Origin: Apoda limacodes | Taxonomy: Eukaryota; Arthropoda; Insecta; Lepidoptera; Limacodidae | Reading direction: 5' to 3' | Length of the DNA: 64,000 bases | NCBI GenBank assembly: GCA_946406115.1 | Contig: OX291556.1 | Span: 12,244,501 to 12,308,500 of the forward strand | Shown here: piece after piece, positions 43,803-54,238 of the stretch | Layout of the letters: every line of letters starts with the position of its first letter | How positions within the stretch are numbered: the stretch's first letter is position 1 | Notes under the pieces: generated by a model | Database searches by the model: none | What the model saw: only the letters and a program-made list of their open reading frames with translations | What the model was told of the DNA's origin: nothing | Position numbers and translations under genes: made by a program

Positions 43803-44189
43803 GTCGGGGGACGCCCGGCAGAAGAAAAGTTTTAACGATTTTTTCGGAGATGGTATTTTTTGGTGTAAGTAGGTACTTAAATATTTAATTCCTAAACATT
43901 ACCCACATCTCCATCTGATCCTAAACCAAGCAACGCAAGGAAAACAGACAACTTATCACATAGTAAGCTTGATGAGGGAGATACGTGTTTTTAATTGCGG
44001 CCCGTGGTGACCGCTAGTAATAAGTATGTAATTTGAAGATTTAAATTACATTTTTAATTTATTATTATACAGTAATATTATATTTTTAGAATCAAAATTA
44101 CAATATGCGACGAACCATGCTATATGGATTATAATAAACATATTTATGGATAAATATACTTTTTTTTTATTAAATTATACAGTTTGTTT

Positions 44190-44312
44190 ATAAAAAAACA
44201 CCAAGACTCAAGACAAACACCCAGTATGTTCATCACATAAAATTGTTCAGTGCGGTGAAGGAGCCTGTGCCCTCTGCACAGCAAACAGCTTCTCTACCAA
44301 CTAAGTCACGAA
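44190..44312 (-). mobile_element. Degenerate tRNA-headed SINE, minus strand
   Basis: AACACCAAGACTCAAGACAA and ACACCCAGTATGTTCATCAC align with the body of the SINE at 33712-33950. The head (CTCTACCAACTAAGTCACGA) keeps an inverted A box, but the B box has decayed. No poly(A) is discernible. Confidence 0.5.
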
Positions 44313-44477
44313 TAGATAAATAAAGGTCTGTTATTGTAATAAAACTACCTGTCTCTCTGTCTGTGACTACAATAGTTAGCGTGTAATGAGAAAATCATAC
44401 TTCTTTTGTGTTTTGAACAGTGACTTGTACTTATATAAATCTGGACCAACTTAAGAAAGAAGAGAAATATTTTTGTA

Positions 44478-44835
44478 CTCTAGGTTTTGCCCACGGCTCC
44501 GCCCGCGCTAATAACAGTTATAGGCGAAGGATTTTCTACTGCAACTCCATGATTATAGTAAAGAAGTTTGCTATGGTAAGTTATAGTTGTAGGTATATTT
44601 TATCCACTTAGTATTCGGTTATATTCCTGTGATAACTTTTGAATTTTCCGAAACAAAAAGTAAACCTATCTTATCCTTTGCCGTCCCTCTAACAATCTCT
44701 GTGCCAAAAACCAGTTTAATTGGTTGCTTCGTAGTGACTTTAAGCAATAATTTTATCAAAAAAACAAACAGACGGTCACAAATAATAACTATAGAATTAG
44801 AATCTTTGGAGCAACTACAAAGAGTGTAGAAATAT
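44478..44835 (+). repeat. Dispersed 'TAGGTTTTGCCCACGGCTCC' repeat
   Basis: CTAGGTTTTGCCCACGGCTC and CGCCCGCGCTAATAACAGTT open it. TCTAACAATCTCTGTGCCAA and CAGTTTAATTGGTTGC are its middle. CAAACAGACGGTCACAAATA is the distal end. The 63- and 66-codon ORFs are accidental. Confidence 0.6.
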
Positions 44836-44839
44836 TCTT

Positions 44840-46460
44840 ATAATTGAGAAAAACACAAAATATATTTATTACAACTACACCTGGCTGGGGGATTACTCTT
44901 GATAACAATCCCAATTCCAATTATAAGTATATTTATCTCATATGGGTACGATATAAGTTATTGTGGAGGGCTTTAATTTCTTTGCCGCTTGGTGCAGAGA
45001 TAGGCCCCTTGTGCTTGTGATTAGGAAGTGGAAAGACGATTCGCCGAGTTGCGTCACAAGCCGTAAAAAGTAAATATTTTCCAATGAAGTCGGTATTTTT
45101 ATTTTCTATAAAAATTTAATCATTATTAATTTTTTGTGATAATTGTTTCTTGTTTGTATTTAGTACCTACGGAAAGACATTATTGATGCGCTTATCAAAT
45201 GAGACAGTGACAGCGAATTGGTGTAGTAGTTTTTACCGATCTTATATTATGTTCAGCAAGCTGTATACTTTGCAGTCTGTGGTCCAGATTGTTTTTTTTT
45301 TTAATGTAATACTTATTTTAAATCTCAAATCTTCCTTATTTATTTTAATTATAAACCTAAGTGGTAGGTACGCGTAATTTTTTTATGGATATTGGTAAGT
45401 GTCACCATGTGTAAAAATCTCACCAGAAGCATTGAAATGCAGTTGAAAATGCTCTTTCAGATTAGTATTTGTGGGAGAGTTTGTTATTTAACGGTTTTTA
45501 TTTTTTCAGGATATGGACATTTTTGCAGGTTCCTCTTGTTTTAGTCCAATTTTTCTTTTACTTTTTTTTTTCTTTACTAACCTCTAATTCCTAAATCTAT
45601 ATGCTTAGAAGAACTATAAAATGGGAGGTTGATGCTAGAGTTATTCTTACTTAGTTCAGTGCAGTACATCGCTTCGTCTTCGTCGCCATTAATTTGTAAT
45701 AAAATCGCGGCTTCGTGAGTTTTGTAGTTACAGTTGTGTATGCATGTCCCAAAATGTTGCTTGTTTTTGTATCAGTCCCGAAAGTCCCGGGTTTATGGTC
45801 TTTTGATCCCGATATTGCGGAACCAAAAAAAACGTATGAGATCTCCGGATCGTTAAACCCGGCACTGAGGCAACAGTACCAGCTGACTTAGTAATCTAGA
45901 TTTAGAAAGGCCGACCAGTCATGCTTCGAGGAGCTATCATTAGCTGTGATCCTGAGTCGAATAGATCCAATTATGATCTATTCACCCGAAGAAGAATCGA
46001 GGCTCGCCATAATAGAAGTAATTTAACTAAATGATGCTTAAATTTATTAATGAAGCCCTGAAAGGTGAGACTACGCCCTTCGCAACCAAAAGGTACGAAC
46101 CTACATTATTATATTATTGCCCTAGCAATAGGATTAATCAATTATATTCGTAGATGTTTTTATAGAAAAAGAACGATAAATAAAAGATCGTATGTATATA
46201 TTCGGGTGCAATAAACCATTTTTTATCTAGACGCCTCAAAAATGGAAATAAATACAGAGAATTTTATCTCATAATCTTTTGCATATTTTATTTAAAATGT
46301 TATCTAAGGTACTTATAGACGTTCTTTTATATTTTTTAAATTTGTCAGGATGTAACCTTAAATCAGCTTAAATCCTGTTCAATTATTTATATTATGTATT
46401 CCAGATTTCACATAACTCATTTCCCATTGAAGGTTTAGATTAATAAAATGTCTTTTTTAT
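44840..46460. other. No gene recognised; GC-richer stretch at 45.65-46.0 kb
   Basis: Mostly AT-rich. At 45655-46010 the sequence becomes mixed in composition (CAGTGCAGTACATCGCTTCG, CCGAAAGTCCCGGGTTTATG). It might be the leader or terminal repeat of an unrecognised retroelement, but no long frame, primer site or matching second copy is present. Confidence 0.35.
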
Positions 46461-46464
46461 CCAG

Positions 46465-47512
46465 TACTAGCTTTTGCCAGCAGTTTCGCCCGCCCTAAAT
46501 TTGGTTATCGGCGTAGTATTCTTACGGCGACTCCTCAATTATAGAAAAAAAACCTACTCATACTTGACGTTCTCTCTCTCTCTTGCTCTCTCTCTTTCCC
46601 AAAAATATTAAATAATTAACTACTAAAAATTAATTAACTAATGGATTAATCTCGCGATCTTGGTGCTCCATACAAACTTTAAATCCCCGTTTAGGGCGTG
46701 AGTTTTGGAAAATCCTTTCTTAGCGCACGCCTACATCATAATAGCTATATGTGTGCTAAATTTCAGCTCGATCAGTCCAGTGGTCAGCTGTGCGTTGATA
46801 GATCAGTCAGTCAGTCAGTCAGTAATAGTTACTTTGGGCTAACGCTTACTTTAACCCGCGACTTTGTTTACGAAAAAGGTGAAAATATTTTTGAATAATA
46901 CGTACCGCGCTTTCCCCTAATGACTGCCCGCCGGCCTTGCACATCATAAATGCGTGCGCAGTACTTGATGATTATTTTACTGCGATGTTATTTTAAAACT
47001 GCGATATCTCCTAAGATGTTCATTGAAATCGAATGATTTAAGGCAATTTGTTTAAAATTAAATACTTGTGATGAATAACGTATTTATTTGGATAAGGGTT
47101 AATATCATTTATAAAAACACCTTCGTAAATAATACATTATTTTAGACCAAATTTCGTTAGCATAAAAAAGGTTATAGTGAGCTAACCTTAGAAGATAGAC
47201 ATATGCTGTCACGGACTTATTTTTTGGGGTCTTAAAGTTCCCCTTGTCACACATGATTTTTGCGAAACTTAAACCGTTTACGCAGCGCACGCAGCGGAAG
47301 CTCTTAAAAGGAAAAAAAAAACCCGATTTTGAAACATACTTCATTAGTGCTCCGCTTCTATTGGTCTTAGCGTGATGATATATAGCGTTATAGCTATCCT
47401 CGATAAATGAGCTATCTAACACTGAAGAATTTTTCAAATCGACCAGTAGTTCCTGAGATTAGCGCGTTCAAACAAACAAACTCTTCAGCTTTATATATAA
47501 GTATAGATAAAC
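46465..47512 (+). repeat. Longest copy (~1.05 kb) of the 'CTAGCTTTTGCCAGC' repeat
   Basis: It opens TACTAGCTTTTGCCAGCAGT and TTATCGGCGTAGTATTCTTA, with a TC-rich microsatellite near 46572-46600. It closes with CGACCAGTAGTTCCTGAGAT, CGCGTTCAAACAAACAAACT and CTTTATATATAAGTATAGAT. Both family ends are recognisable, so this looks full length. The middle (46900-47400) is unlike the shorter copies and may include another insertion. No frame exceeds 110 codons. Confidence 0.6.
46803..46823 (+). repeat. TCAG tetranucleotide microsatellite
   Basis: About five perfect TCAG units inside the 46465-47512 repeat. Confidence 0.85.
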
Positions 47513-47514
47513 TG

Positions 47515-48085
47515 TACAATGTTTTATTCTAGCTATATCGATCTAGCTAGGTTACATTTTTAAACATGTCGTTTTATCCGTGTTTCCAGAAATAAACCTG
47601 GAAAATATGACTTTTCCTAACATCTAATGGCGAGTAGTAATACTATTATTTTTACGGACACAGCAATACTGAAGCTACTAAACAACGCCATCTAGCGTTG
47701 TTAAGCAACACTAAAGCTACTTGACTATAAATGGCGTTGTTAAAAGCTCGGTCCCCAGGTACTATAAATAATTATAGTTTTCATCACGCGGATTTCGGTA
47801 ATTTCAGTTGCACGATTCTTCTTGCAGTATTCACGATTTTTTGAGACAAAACAAACGTGTTTAAGACAAATTGTTTGTGATTACACACTTATTTTGTGTC
47901 CACAAATAGCATAAATGTCAGTCAGTAATGTGAAGAACGACCTTTTTCCAATAGCGTATAGTGACAACACAATATAATACAATATTTTATTGGTAATAAT
48001 AATTACATGTCAGGATACATTTTTAAATACAATTATGTCGTAAACAACAAAATGGAAAAGAAAATTTATTTATTTGTATATATAT
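47515..48085. other. AT-rich spacer, no gene recognised
   Basis: Two short similar strings (CGGACACAGCAATACTGAAG near 47655 and CAACACTAAAGCTACTTGAC near 47705) resemble 37555-37585, hinting at another dispersed repeat. No gene. Confidence 0.4.
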
Positions 48086-48089
48086 TACG

Positions 48090-48340
48090 TAAAAATATTA
48101 CACCCAAAGAATTGATATCCGGATTCTTTTGTTTGCTAGCGGGCAAACTTAATAAATTTTCATTGTCATAGAAAACCAATCTTTCAATTTGCATTTTAAT
48201 ATCTGAGCGGAAGTTGCATGTCTGATTTGGTCCAGTGTTCGGTTATAAATTTCGGGACCAAGCGCAAAAACCTAGTCACAAAGGCTACGCGAATAGTCTG
48301 GCAAAAGGCCACTAGGATTTCTAAGCATTCCTTTTTCATA
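48090..48340 (-). pseudogene. LINE ORF2 C-terminal relic
   Basis: Read on the minus strand: GMLRNPSGLLPDYSRSLCD, a stop, then FALGPEIYNRTLDQIRHA and QILKCKLKDWFSM. A '.G..IYN.LP..IR' block followed by a K-rich stretch and W is the usual end of jockey/CR1-like ORF2. It is short and has stops, and the family is uncertain. Confidence 0.4.
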
Positions 48341-48721
48341 ATATATTCAATTTATTTTATTTAATTAGACAACATTAGATCCATACACAATTAACTAACT
48401 ATTAAGCAATAAACTATGCACACAATACTCAAATAGATTAAAATAACTTAGATTACAAACACAAAATTTGATAATTAAATACTTATAATAATTAAATATA
48501 ATTAATTTTATTGTGCGTTTGGTTTTGTAGCTTCACCAGGTTACACTTATTATATGATGAACCTGCCAAAAACTGCGCTGTCCAGTCTTTCGGTGAACAA
48601 TATCATCATAACTAATTGTCTACATATTACAGTTTTAGCTTTTCAGTTGGTGCGGAGTTACTTTTCTTAATAGAAAAAGGGAGTATAATCTTACTGTCTT
48701 CGTAAAGACAAGCGTCGAACT

Positions 48722-48890
48722 ACACTTGCGAGCAAAACTATGGAATCACTTGAAATTGACTTCGCGCAATCTGGAGTACCTTATTAACTAGTTAAGAATA
48801 ATAAAAATGGTACCAGTTTGAAGGTTAAACTGTTAACTGAAAATTGATTCCACATTCGTTTAAATCACATCAGTATTTAAGGAGCTATCC
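48722..48890 (+). mobile_element. Candidate end of a Tc1-like transposon
   Basis: ACACTTGCGAGCAAAACTAT and GGAATCACTTGAAATTGACT resemble a Tc1-type terminus (a TATGGAATCA motif near the end). A Tc1-like N-terminal ORF on the same strand begins at 53258, after the LINE. The two could be parts of one element split by the LINE. No opposite terminus was found within the window. Confidence 0.3.
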
Positions 48891-49109
48891 TGCATTAAGT
48901 GAAGTAACGCAGTCGCATTGACAGCTCCACTGACGAAGAAGACAGCGAGTCAAGGCGTCGCAGCGTCGACCCGCCCGTCCCCAAAGCAAGAAACCATGAC
49001 GCAACAGCGCGACCAGCAACTGACTCGGTCAGCCACAGAATTGCCGCTTCGCTACGAGAGTGAGGAGTCCCCGCCACTTTTAAAATAAGGGAAAACGCGG
49101 GCCAGCACA

Positions 49110-49571
49110 ATGCCATCGGTGCCAGCAATTCCGGCACTCCTCCCACGCCTGCCACCGCAAAATTGCTTGCACAGGTGCGGCAAAGACCTTTTCGCACGTA
49201 ACTGCGATCGGCCTCGGGACCAGTTGCCCACGTGGGAAAACTGCGGTGGCCCTCACGCGGCGAACAACGCATCCTGCCTTATCTTTAAGAGGGAGGCCAG
49301 GAACAAGCGCGCTGGTGCGACGGCTCTGACCAGACCTGGCACGACCCTGCCCCAGCCCACAACAACTGAGTCCGATGCAAACCAGGCTACTCTCATGGTT
49401 CCGGCTAACGAGCCACAACAGAGAGGAGCACAGACAGGTGAGAAGAAACAGAGGAGGAGAAACAGGAAGAGGAAGCCAAAGCCCGCTGAGGACTCGGGCA
49501 CGACTGAACCTGTCAACTCACAACCAACCTCAGCCCCAGTAGCAAGACTCTCCACAGGCGGCCCCAGTTAA
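49110..49571 (+). pseudogene. LINE ORF1 (gag-like) with zinc-knuckle remnant
   Basis: The frame has a cysteine-rich stretch near its start (CLHRCGKDLFARNC, then WENCGGPHAANNASC). This fits the C-x2-C-x4-H-x4-C knuckles of jockey gag proteins, with the second close to intact (C-x2-PHAAN-x2-C). A basic, Pro-rich tail follows (GEKKQRRRNRKRKPKPAEDS) and then a stop at 49569-49571. Earlier gag sequence (48895-49110) is in a different frame. Gag proteins of this clade bind element RNA. The N-terminal part is missing. Confidence 0.6.
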
Positions 49572-49777
49572 TAAACAGGGACCCCAGTGTGCGATCCATG
49601 CGGCAAAATAGCCACAGAAGGAACCTCAAAACCTCTTCATCATTGAGGTGGCTATCGAGGTCGTCCAGGACATTTTAAAGGCACTTCGCACCAATTAAGA
49701 CCCAATCGCCGTGGCCCTCAACGGTCTCGCGAAAATTCTAGCGTTCCGGGCTAATCTTCACTAGACCGTTGAGGATA

Positions 49778-50350
49778 ATGCACTGGAATGCCCACGGGCT
49801 CGCAGGATGCTGCGAGCCTTACTATCGAACCAGGATGTTGAGGTGGTGCTCATTTCTGAGACGATGCTCCGTCAAGGGGAACGCCTCAAGATCCCGAACT
49901 ACCGCGTGTACCGGCAGTGGCTAACTATGTCGCCGAGCTCTTTCTACGCCCTGGGGTGGAATTGCTGGTCTCGGGCCAGATTACGAGGATCTACGCCATG
50001 TATAAACCACCATAAACAAGGCTGCAAGTGGCTGAGATTCAGGACCTCTTGGACTCGCCACTTCCAACGATCCTGGCCGGAGACTTCAATTGTAAGCACC
50101 TTGCTTGGAACTCGACGACCATGAACCCTGATGGAAGAAGGCTATTCGATCACTCACAGACCAATGACTACGAAGTCTGTGGCTCCGACGCATCGTCTTA
50201 CTATCCCTTCGGTGTGTCATTTACCCCAGATGGTATAGACTTGGTAGTCTTCAAAGGGCTCACGCATCATCCAGTGCTGCAAGTCATATCTGAAGATATG
50301 AAGTCGGACCACATGTCGGTACTTGTAGACACCGACACACAGAGTAAACC
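49778..50350 (+). pseudogene. LINE ORF2 endonuclease
   Basis: ORF2 likely begins at ATG 49778 (MHWNAHGLAG, the catalytic Asn block). A frameshift follows at once, and coding resumes as LRALLSNQDVEVVLISETML (the catalytic Glu in SET). A second shift near 50000 leads to PLPTILAGDFNCKHLAWNST (GDFN block), SFTPDGIDLVVFKG and EDMKSDHMSVLVDTD (SDH block). All endonuclease motifs survive but in different frames. The 230-codon frame runs on to 50720 through the linker. Confidence 0.7.
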
Positions 50351-50759
50351 ATATCCAGGATGCCCTGGCATCATCTTCAATCCCGGGGCCCGACAGAGGA
50401 AGGCTCCACACTCTTCCCTCAAATATCAAAAAGGCCATAGCGGAAAAGAGGAGGCTCCTGAGAACCTGGCAACGTTGCCGTTGCCAAGCTATGAAGACCC
50501 GACTAAACTCCATGACAAAAACAAAAAGAGGATGTTGGACGAATACCAATCAGAGAGCTGGGAACGGTACGCCACATTTGCTGTAATGACTGGGCCAGCA
50601 TTCACCGCCTATGCCGCCAAATGTCAAAGACTCCAGCCCCAGTCTGACCTCTCACGGCATAAGATGGGACGCCGCGATATAAAGCAGCAGACCGTGCCGA
50701 AATATTTGCCACTCATTTAGAGAAACAGTTTCAGCCGAATCCAACCTGTGCACACTGCA

Positions 50760-51200
50760 ACAGTGGACCAACACCTTCGAGAGTACTTTACCCAGCCGAT
50801 AGCTTTGGTAGAGAAGTCGTCTTCTCCCTGAGCCAGGTTGAGCGTGAGATAAGAAGATCCGTGCCCCGAAAAGCCCCGGGAGCTGACCAAATAACAAACA
50901 CGGCGCTTCGTCACCTCCCGCTCAGAACTGTCGCGGCGGTGACACGCCTGTTCAACGGGATCATGAGAACACGGCAGTTTCCCTGCCTATGGAAAACGGG
51001 GCATGTCATCATGCTCTCAAAGCCGGGGAAGATAATATTGAAGCTATAGAGCTATCGGCAACGGGCCGGCTTCTCCTCTCGAACATCTCGAAGGTGTGCG
51101 AAAAGCTCCTGTCAAGGGTGCTGCACCACATTGCGACAGCCCTGAACAAAAAGGAACACGTCATTGCAGTACTTCTCGACATGGAAATGGCCTTTGATAT
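50760..51200 (+). pseudogene. LINE RT, 5' part up to the first catalytic Asp
   Basis: EVVFSLSQVEREIRRSVPRK continues as APGADQITNTALRHLP, then LFNGIMRTRQFPCLWKTGHV (RT motifs 0-2). It frameshifts near 51000 and continues LLLSNISKVCEKLLSRVLHH. About 20 residues later it reaches IAVLLDMEMAFD, the first catalytic Asp, leaving no room for the usual QFGFR-type block, so an internal deletion is likely. Coding stops abruptly at about 51200 where foreign AT-rich DNA begins. Confidence 0.65.
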
Positions 51201-52014
51201 GTTAAGACTCAATTTCCCAGGGGAAGATAAATGAAAAGATAGGTTCGTTAATACAATTTATTTTTAGTTTTATATACAATCACTATTTCACAAATAAACA
51301 ATTTGAAAATCTATAATTCCATAATAAATTGCACTAAATTCAGTTTCCGAATTTATCTGTTTGCCGTCTTTTTCCTATCTAGACGATGGTATCGTAATTT
51401 TCTCTTCGGGTCGACTGTATTGTCGAAAATATCAATTAATCATAATATGATGTAATATTCACCAATTTTCAGCAATCTATGCTATTACCATTCTTTTCAG
51501 ATTGAGTAATTAAAAATCAATATGGCGAAAAAAGCCAATCCGCAGAATCAATATAGCAATAATCACCTATCCAAATAAATGCACTTAGGTACCTGTTGGA
51601 AGGGTTTATGGTAGAACCCACAACCTTGAGATATTTTATCGAGAAATTCAAACCTTCTCTTATTAAATCTCGTGCGGTAAGTTCCTCTTGTAATTTACAT
51701 CTCCTTAGTTCCTGTTTCTCGAAGAACTTGATGCACTCCAAAAATATTAATTCCTATTTATTTTAGGTAAAAATTGCAAATTATGTTTTTAACATCTATC
51801 TTCGAGAAAATCTCCAAAAGACTGACTCTGAATATTTTCCATCTGTCATCTTTTTTCAAAATCAGATTTAAAAGACTATTGACGTAAATGAGTATGGCAT
51901 TCCATGCATGTATGGATATAGAATTTTACAATGATTTTGACATAACACGCAAAAGGGTAATTTAAAGCTAATTACACACTACATATACAAAATAAAATAC
52001 TTCACTCGCTACAG
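51201..52014. mobile_element. Unidentified ~0.8 kb insertion within the LINE RT
   Basis: The RT reads ...LLDMEMAFD up to 51200 and resumes VWHHGLLYKLARS at 52018, so this segment is inserted at codon-level precision. Borders are GCCTTTGATA before and GATAGTGTGG after, so a short (2-4 bp) duplication containing TA is possible. The insert is AT-rich, starts near TGTTAAGACTCAATTTCCC, ends near AAAATACTTCACTCGCTACA, and has no obvious terminal inverted repeats. A 74-codon minus-strand ORF (51517-51741) shows no known motif. Confidence 0.55.
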
Positions 52015-52929
52015 ATAGTGTGGCACCACGGTCTGCTGTACAAGTTAGCTAGATCGACGCTACCACGAGGAATCATTAGAGTCGACGCTTTTTTTACAGA
52101 AGAGAGACGATTACGAGTGATAGTCGAAGATCACTTGTCAAATGAGCACCTATTTAAGGCCGCAGTACCCCAGGGCAGCTATCTTTCACCAGCATGCTAC
52201 GGCAGATATACCAATGACTTCTCCAAGCCAGATGGAGCTGAGCTGGCACTGTACGCTGATGACGCGGCGTACATCACTAGTTCAATCACTGCTGCCCACG
52301 CCCGCATCAAAATGCAGAGATGCATTGAGCTCCTGCCAGAATGGCTCTCCAAGTGGAAGTTGTCGGTAAACGTCGGAAAGACCCAAGCCTTACTCCTCGG
52401 GGTTATACGAAAATTCCTCCGCTACAACTCCAAGGCCAAGACATCAACTGGTCAAAAACAGTCACTTATCTGGGGGTGACAATAGACCGCCGACTAAGCA
52501 TAAGGAAACACATCTCTGCAGTAATCAAAAAGACAAGAGCAGCACAGGCACTTCTTGGTCCAGTGCTCACAGCCCACCTTCTGCTTAATGCGAAAGTCGA
52601 GATCTTTAAAACTTACCAACAATCACGCCTCACGTATGCGGCACCGGCTTAGTACGCACTGGCTAGCGTACCTCAACGCCTACGGCTCGAGAGGACCCAA
52701 AACCGCATTCTCCGCACCATAGTCGGTGGACCAAGATACGTTAGGAACTTCACGATAGCGAGGAACCTCCGCGTCAAGTCACTGGACGATTTAATCGGCG
52801 GATTAGCCTCGAGGATGTTCGCGCATGCGGACAGATCGGACCTTCCGCACATCAGAGGATTGGCACCGCAACACGCGCGGCCGCCAGAGGGCTTAAGACA
52901 TCCTCGAGACCTGATCAATGCAGAGACCT
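52015..52929 (+). pseudogene. LINE RT 3' part and C-terminal domain
   Basis: It resumes VWHHGLLYKLARSTLPRGII, then AAVPQGSYLSPACY and LALYADDAAYITSS (the YADD catalytic centre). WLSKWKLSVNVGKTQALLLG follows, then a frameshift into TVTYLGVTIDRRLSIRKHIS and IFKTYQQSRLTYAAPA. A TAG at 52650-52652 interrupts, after which the same frame reads LRLERTQNRILRTIVGGPRY and SLDDLIGGLASRMFAHADRS, ending at a stop near 52929. The order and motifs are those of jockey ORF2. Confidence 0.7.
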
Positions 52930-53257
52930 AGGACAAGGAAGTTCCAGCCCCGCCACCAAGGACCATCGCACGTGAGGGATAGTGAAAGAAATCCCCAACA
53001 GGAGATCTACCTCAGACCCTGCACGCGTAACCCCTGGACCGCAGGGGCGCAAAACAAACAGCCAAAAGAAGACCCGAAAGAGTCACCCCCAAACACCTAC
53101 TTTCTGTAAAGAGTAGCGGAGGAATCCACTTTAGATAGGCACCGCCCAAGTGAATTATCCCCATTCCCCCGTAAGAGAGGAATGAGCAAAGGCACGACGA
53201 CACACACGTTGACCGGTACACATCTCCGCTACTTTTGACCCTTGAACTTGGACGACA

Positions 53258-53560
53258 ATGGATACTATACATTCAAAAGCAGCCCAAATCGTCACCCTAT
53301 TGCAAGAAGGGCTCAGCCATCGGGCTGTCGAATGTCAGCTCCACACAAGCCAGTCCTGTGTTATGAAAGTTTGTAAACGCTATCGGGAGGCTGGTGGCTT
53401 TATCCCGAGACCAAAATCTGGACGGCGCCGGTGCACATTGGAGAGGGATGACCGTTTAATCGTGTCAACCTCTCTCCGAAATCGGCATTTGACTTGTGTT
53501 GACGTCCAACAGGAGCTCCGAAATGTTCGTGGGGTAGCTGCCGGGTCACCTACCTTTTGA
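53258..53560 (+). pseudogene. Tc1-like transposase, N-terminal fragment
   Basis: A 100-codon frame starts MDTIHSKAAQIVTLLQEGLS, then HRAVECQLHTSQSCVMKVCK, a helix-turn-helix typical of the Tc1 paired-like DNA-binding domain. GGFIPRPKSGRRRCTLERDD (a GRPR-like hinge) and TCVDVQQELRNVRG follow. The frame ends at 53560, where a full Tc1 transposase would go on for about 240 residues with the DD34E core; none follows. The ATG is the first in frame and gives a normal-looking start. It is the first sequence after the LINE 3' UTR and may be the continuation of the Tc1-like end at 48722. Confidence 0.6.
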
Positions 53561-53574
53561 TATTACACTTTAAT

Positions 53575-54235
53575 TTACTTGTAGAATGTTGAGACAATCA
53601 CGAAATAGCATAGCAAAGGTGGATAAACGAATATATAATATATGAAGTAATGGCCACAATGTATTGTGAGCTTAAAACATATTCTAAAGTAAGCATTGAT
53701 TTTATTGTAAAATGATTAATCTGGGGCACCCTGTACAGAAAGAGCAGACAAATACCAGACAATAAGAGTCCACAGCTACATCTCGATCATACAATCGTGC
53801 GCAAATCTGTAAGTTTCCTGACCAACCAGCGGTTCTTTTAATGGGCGCTAAAGTAACACCTAGCCTAGGTGTCTGCAGAAGTGGATGCATGTCTCTTGCT
53901 GTGTGCATTAAAGATTGACGTGCTGTTCCACTCTTGCCTTGATCCATCGACTTACATGCTGTGAACACACCTTATTGCAAGGTTTCTTAAAACGAATTAA
54001 CAGAAAATCACAATTACTTAAACGTTTCGTTACTGATAGCGTTAAATAACAAATTTTTTATAGTAGTACTAACATGTTACGCAGAAACTAACAATGAGAT
54101 TCCGTAATATTTACTAAATTATCTTATTGAAAACAAATGATTTAAAACAAATGGATTCTATATCGTCTACTTAAGTATTTTAGCAATGTGGATACTCTGT
54201 TAAAGTAAAAAAGTGCCATTTACAATTAATTCGTT
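53575..54235. other. No gene recognised; one repeat terminus
   Basis: Inverted AGGGTGCCCCAG near 53722-53737 resembles the end of several insect repeats. The 88-codon minus-strand ORF at 53702-53968 shows no motif I know. Confidence 0.35.
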
Positions 54236-54238
54236 CGT

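Larger units (their letters stand above)
48895..53250 (+). mobile_element. Jockey-clade LINE (gag, endonuclease, RT), interrupted
   Basis: A GC-rich island of about 4.3 kb in AT-rich DNA. The order is a gag-like ORF1 (48895-49571), endonuclease from 49778, RT in two pieces (50760-51200 and 52015-52480), and C-terminal domain to 52929, with a 3' UTR to about 53250. About 0.8 kb of AT-rich foreign sequence splits the RT. Many frameshifts; the RT block between motif 2 and the first catalytic Asp is also shortened. Neither a poly(A) nor clear target duplications are visible. Confidence 0.75.

Noticed and set aside
49253..49555. Minus-strand 100-codon ORF overlapping the gag region, and a 112-codon one at 49080-49418
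   Set aside because: Antisense shadows of the GC-rich LINE ORF1; the plus strand has zinc-knuckle motifs.
51201..52014. Spliceosomal intron in the LINE RT
   Set aside because: No GT..AG borders at the coding junction, and the host ORF is a retrotransposon, which would lose introns; an insertion is more likely.
53702..53968. Minus-strand ORF as continuation of the Tc1-like transposase
   Set aside because: Wrong strand relative to the Tc1 N-terminus at 53258, and no DD34E motif in any frame.
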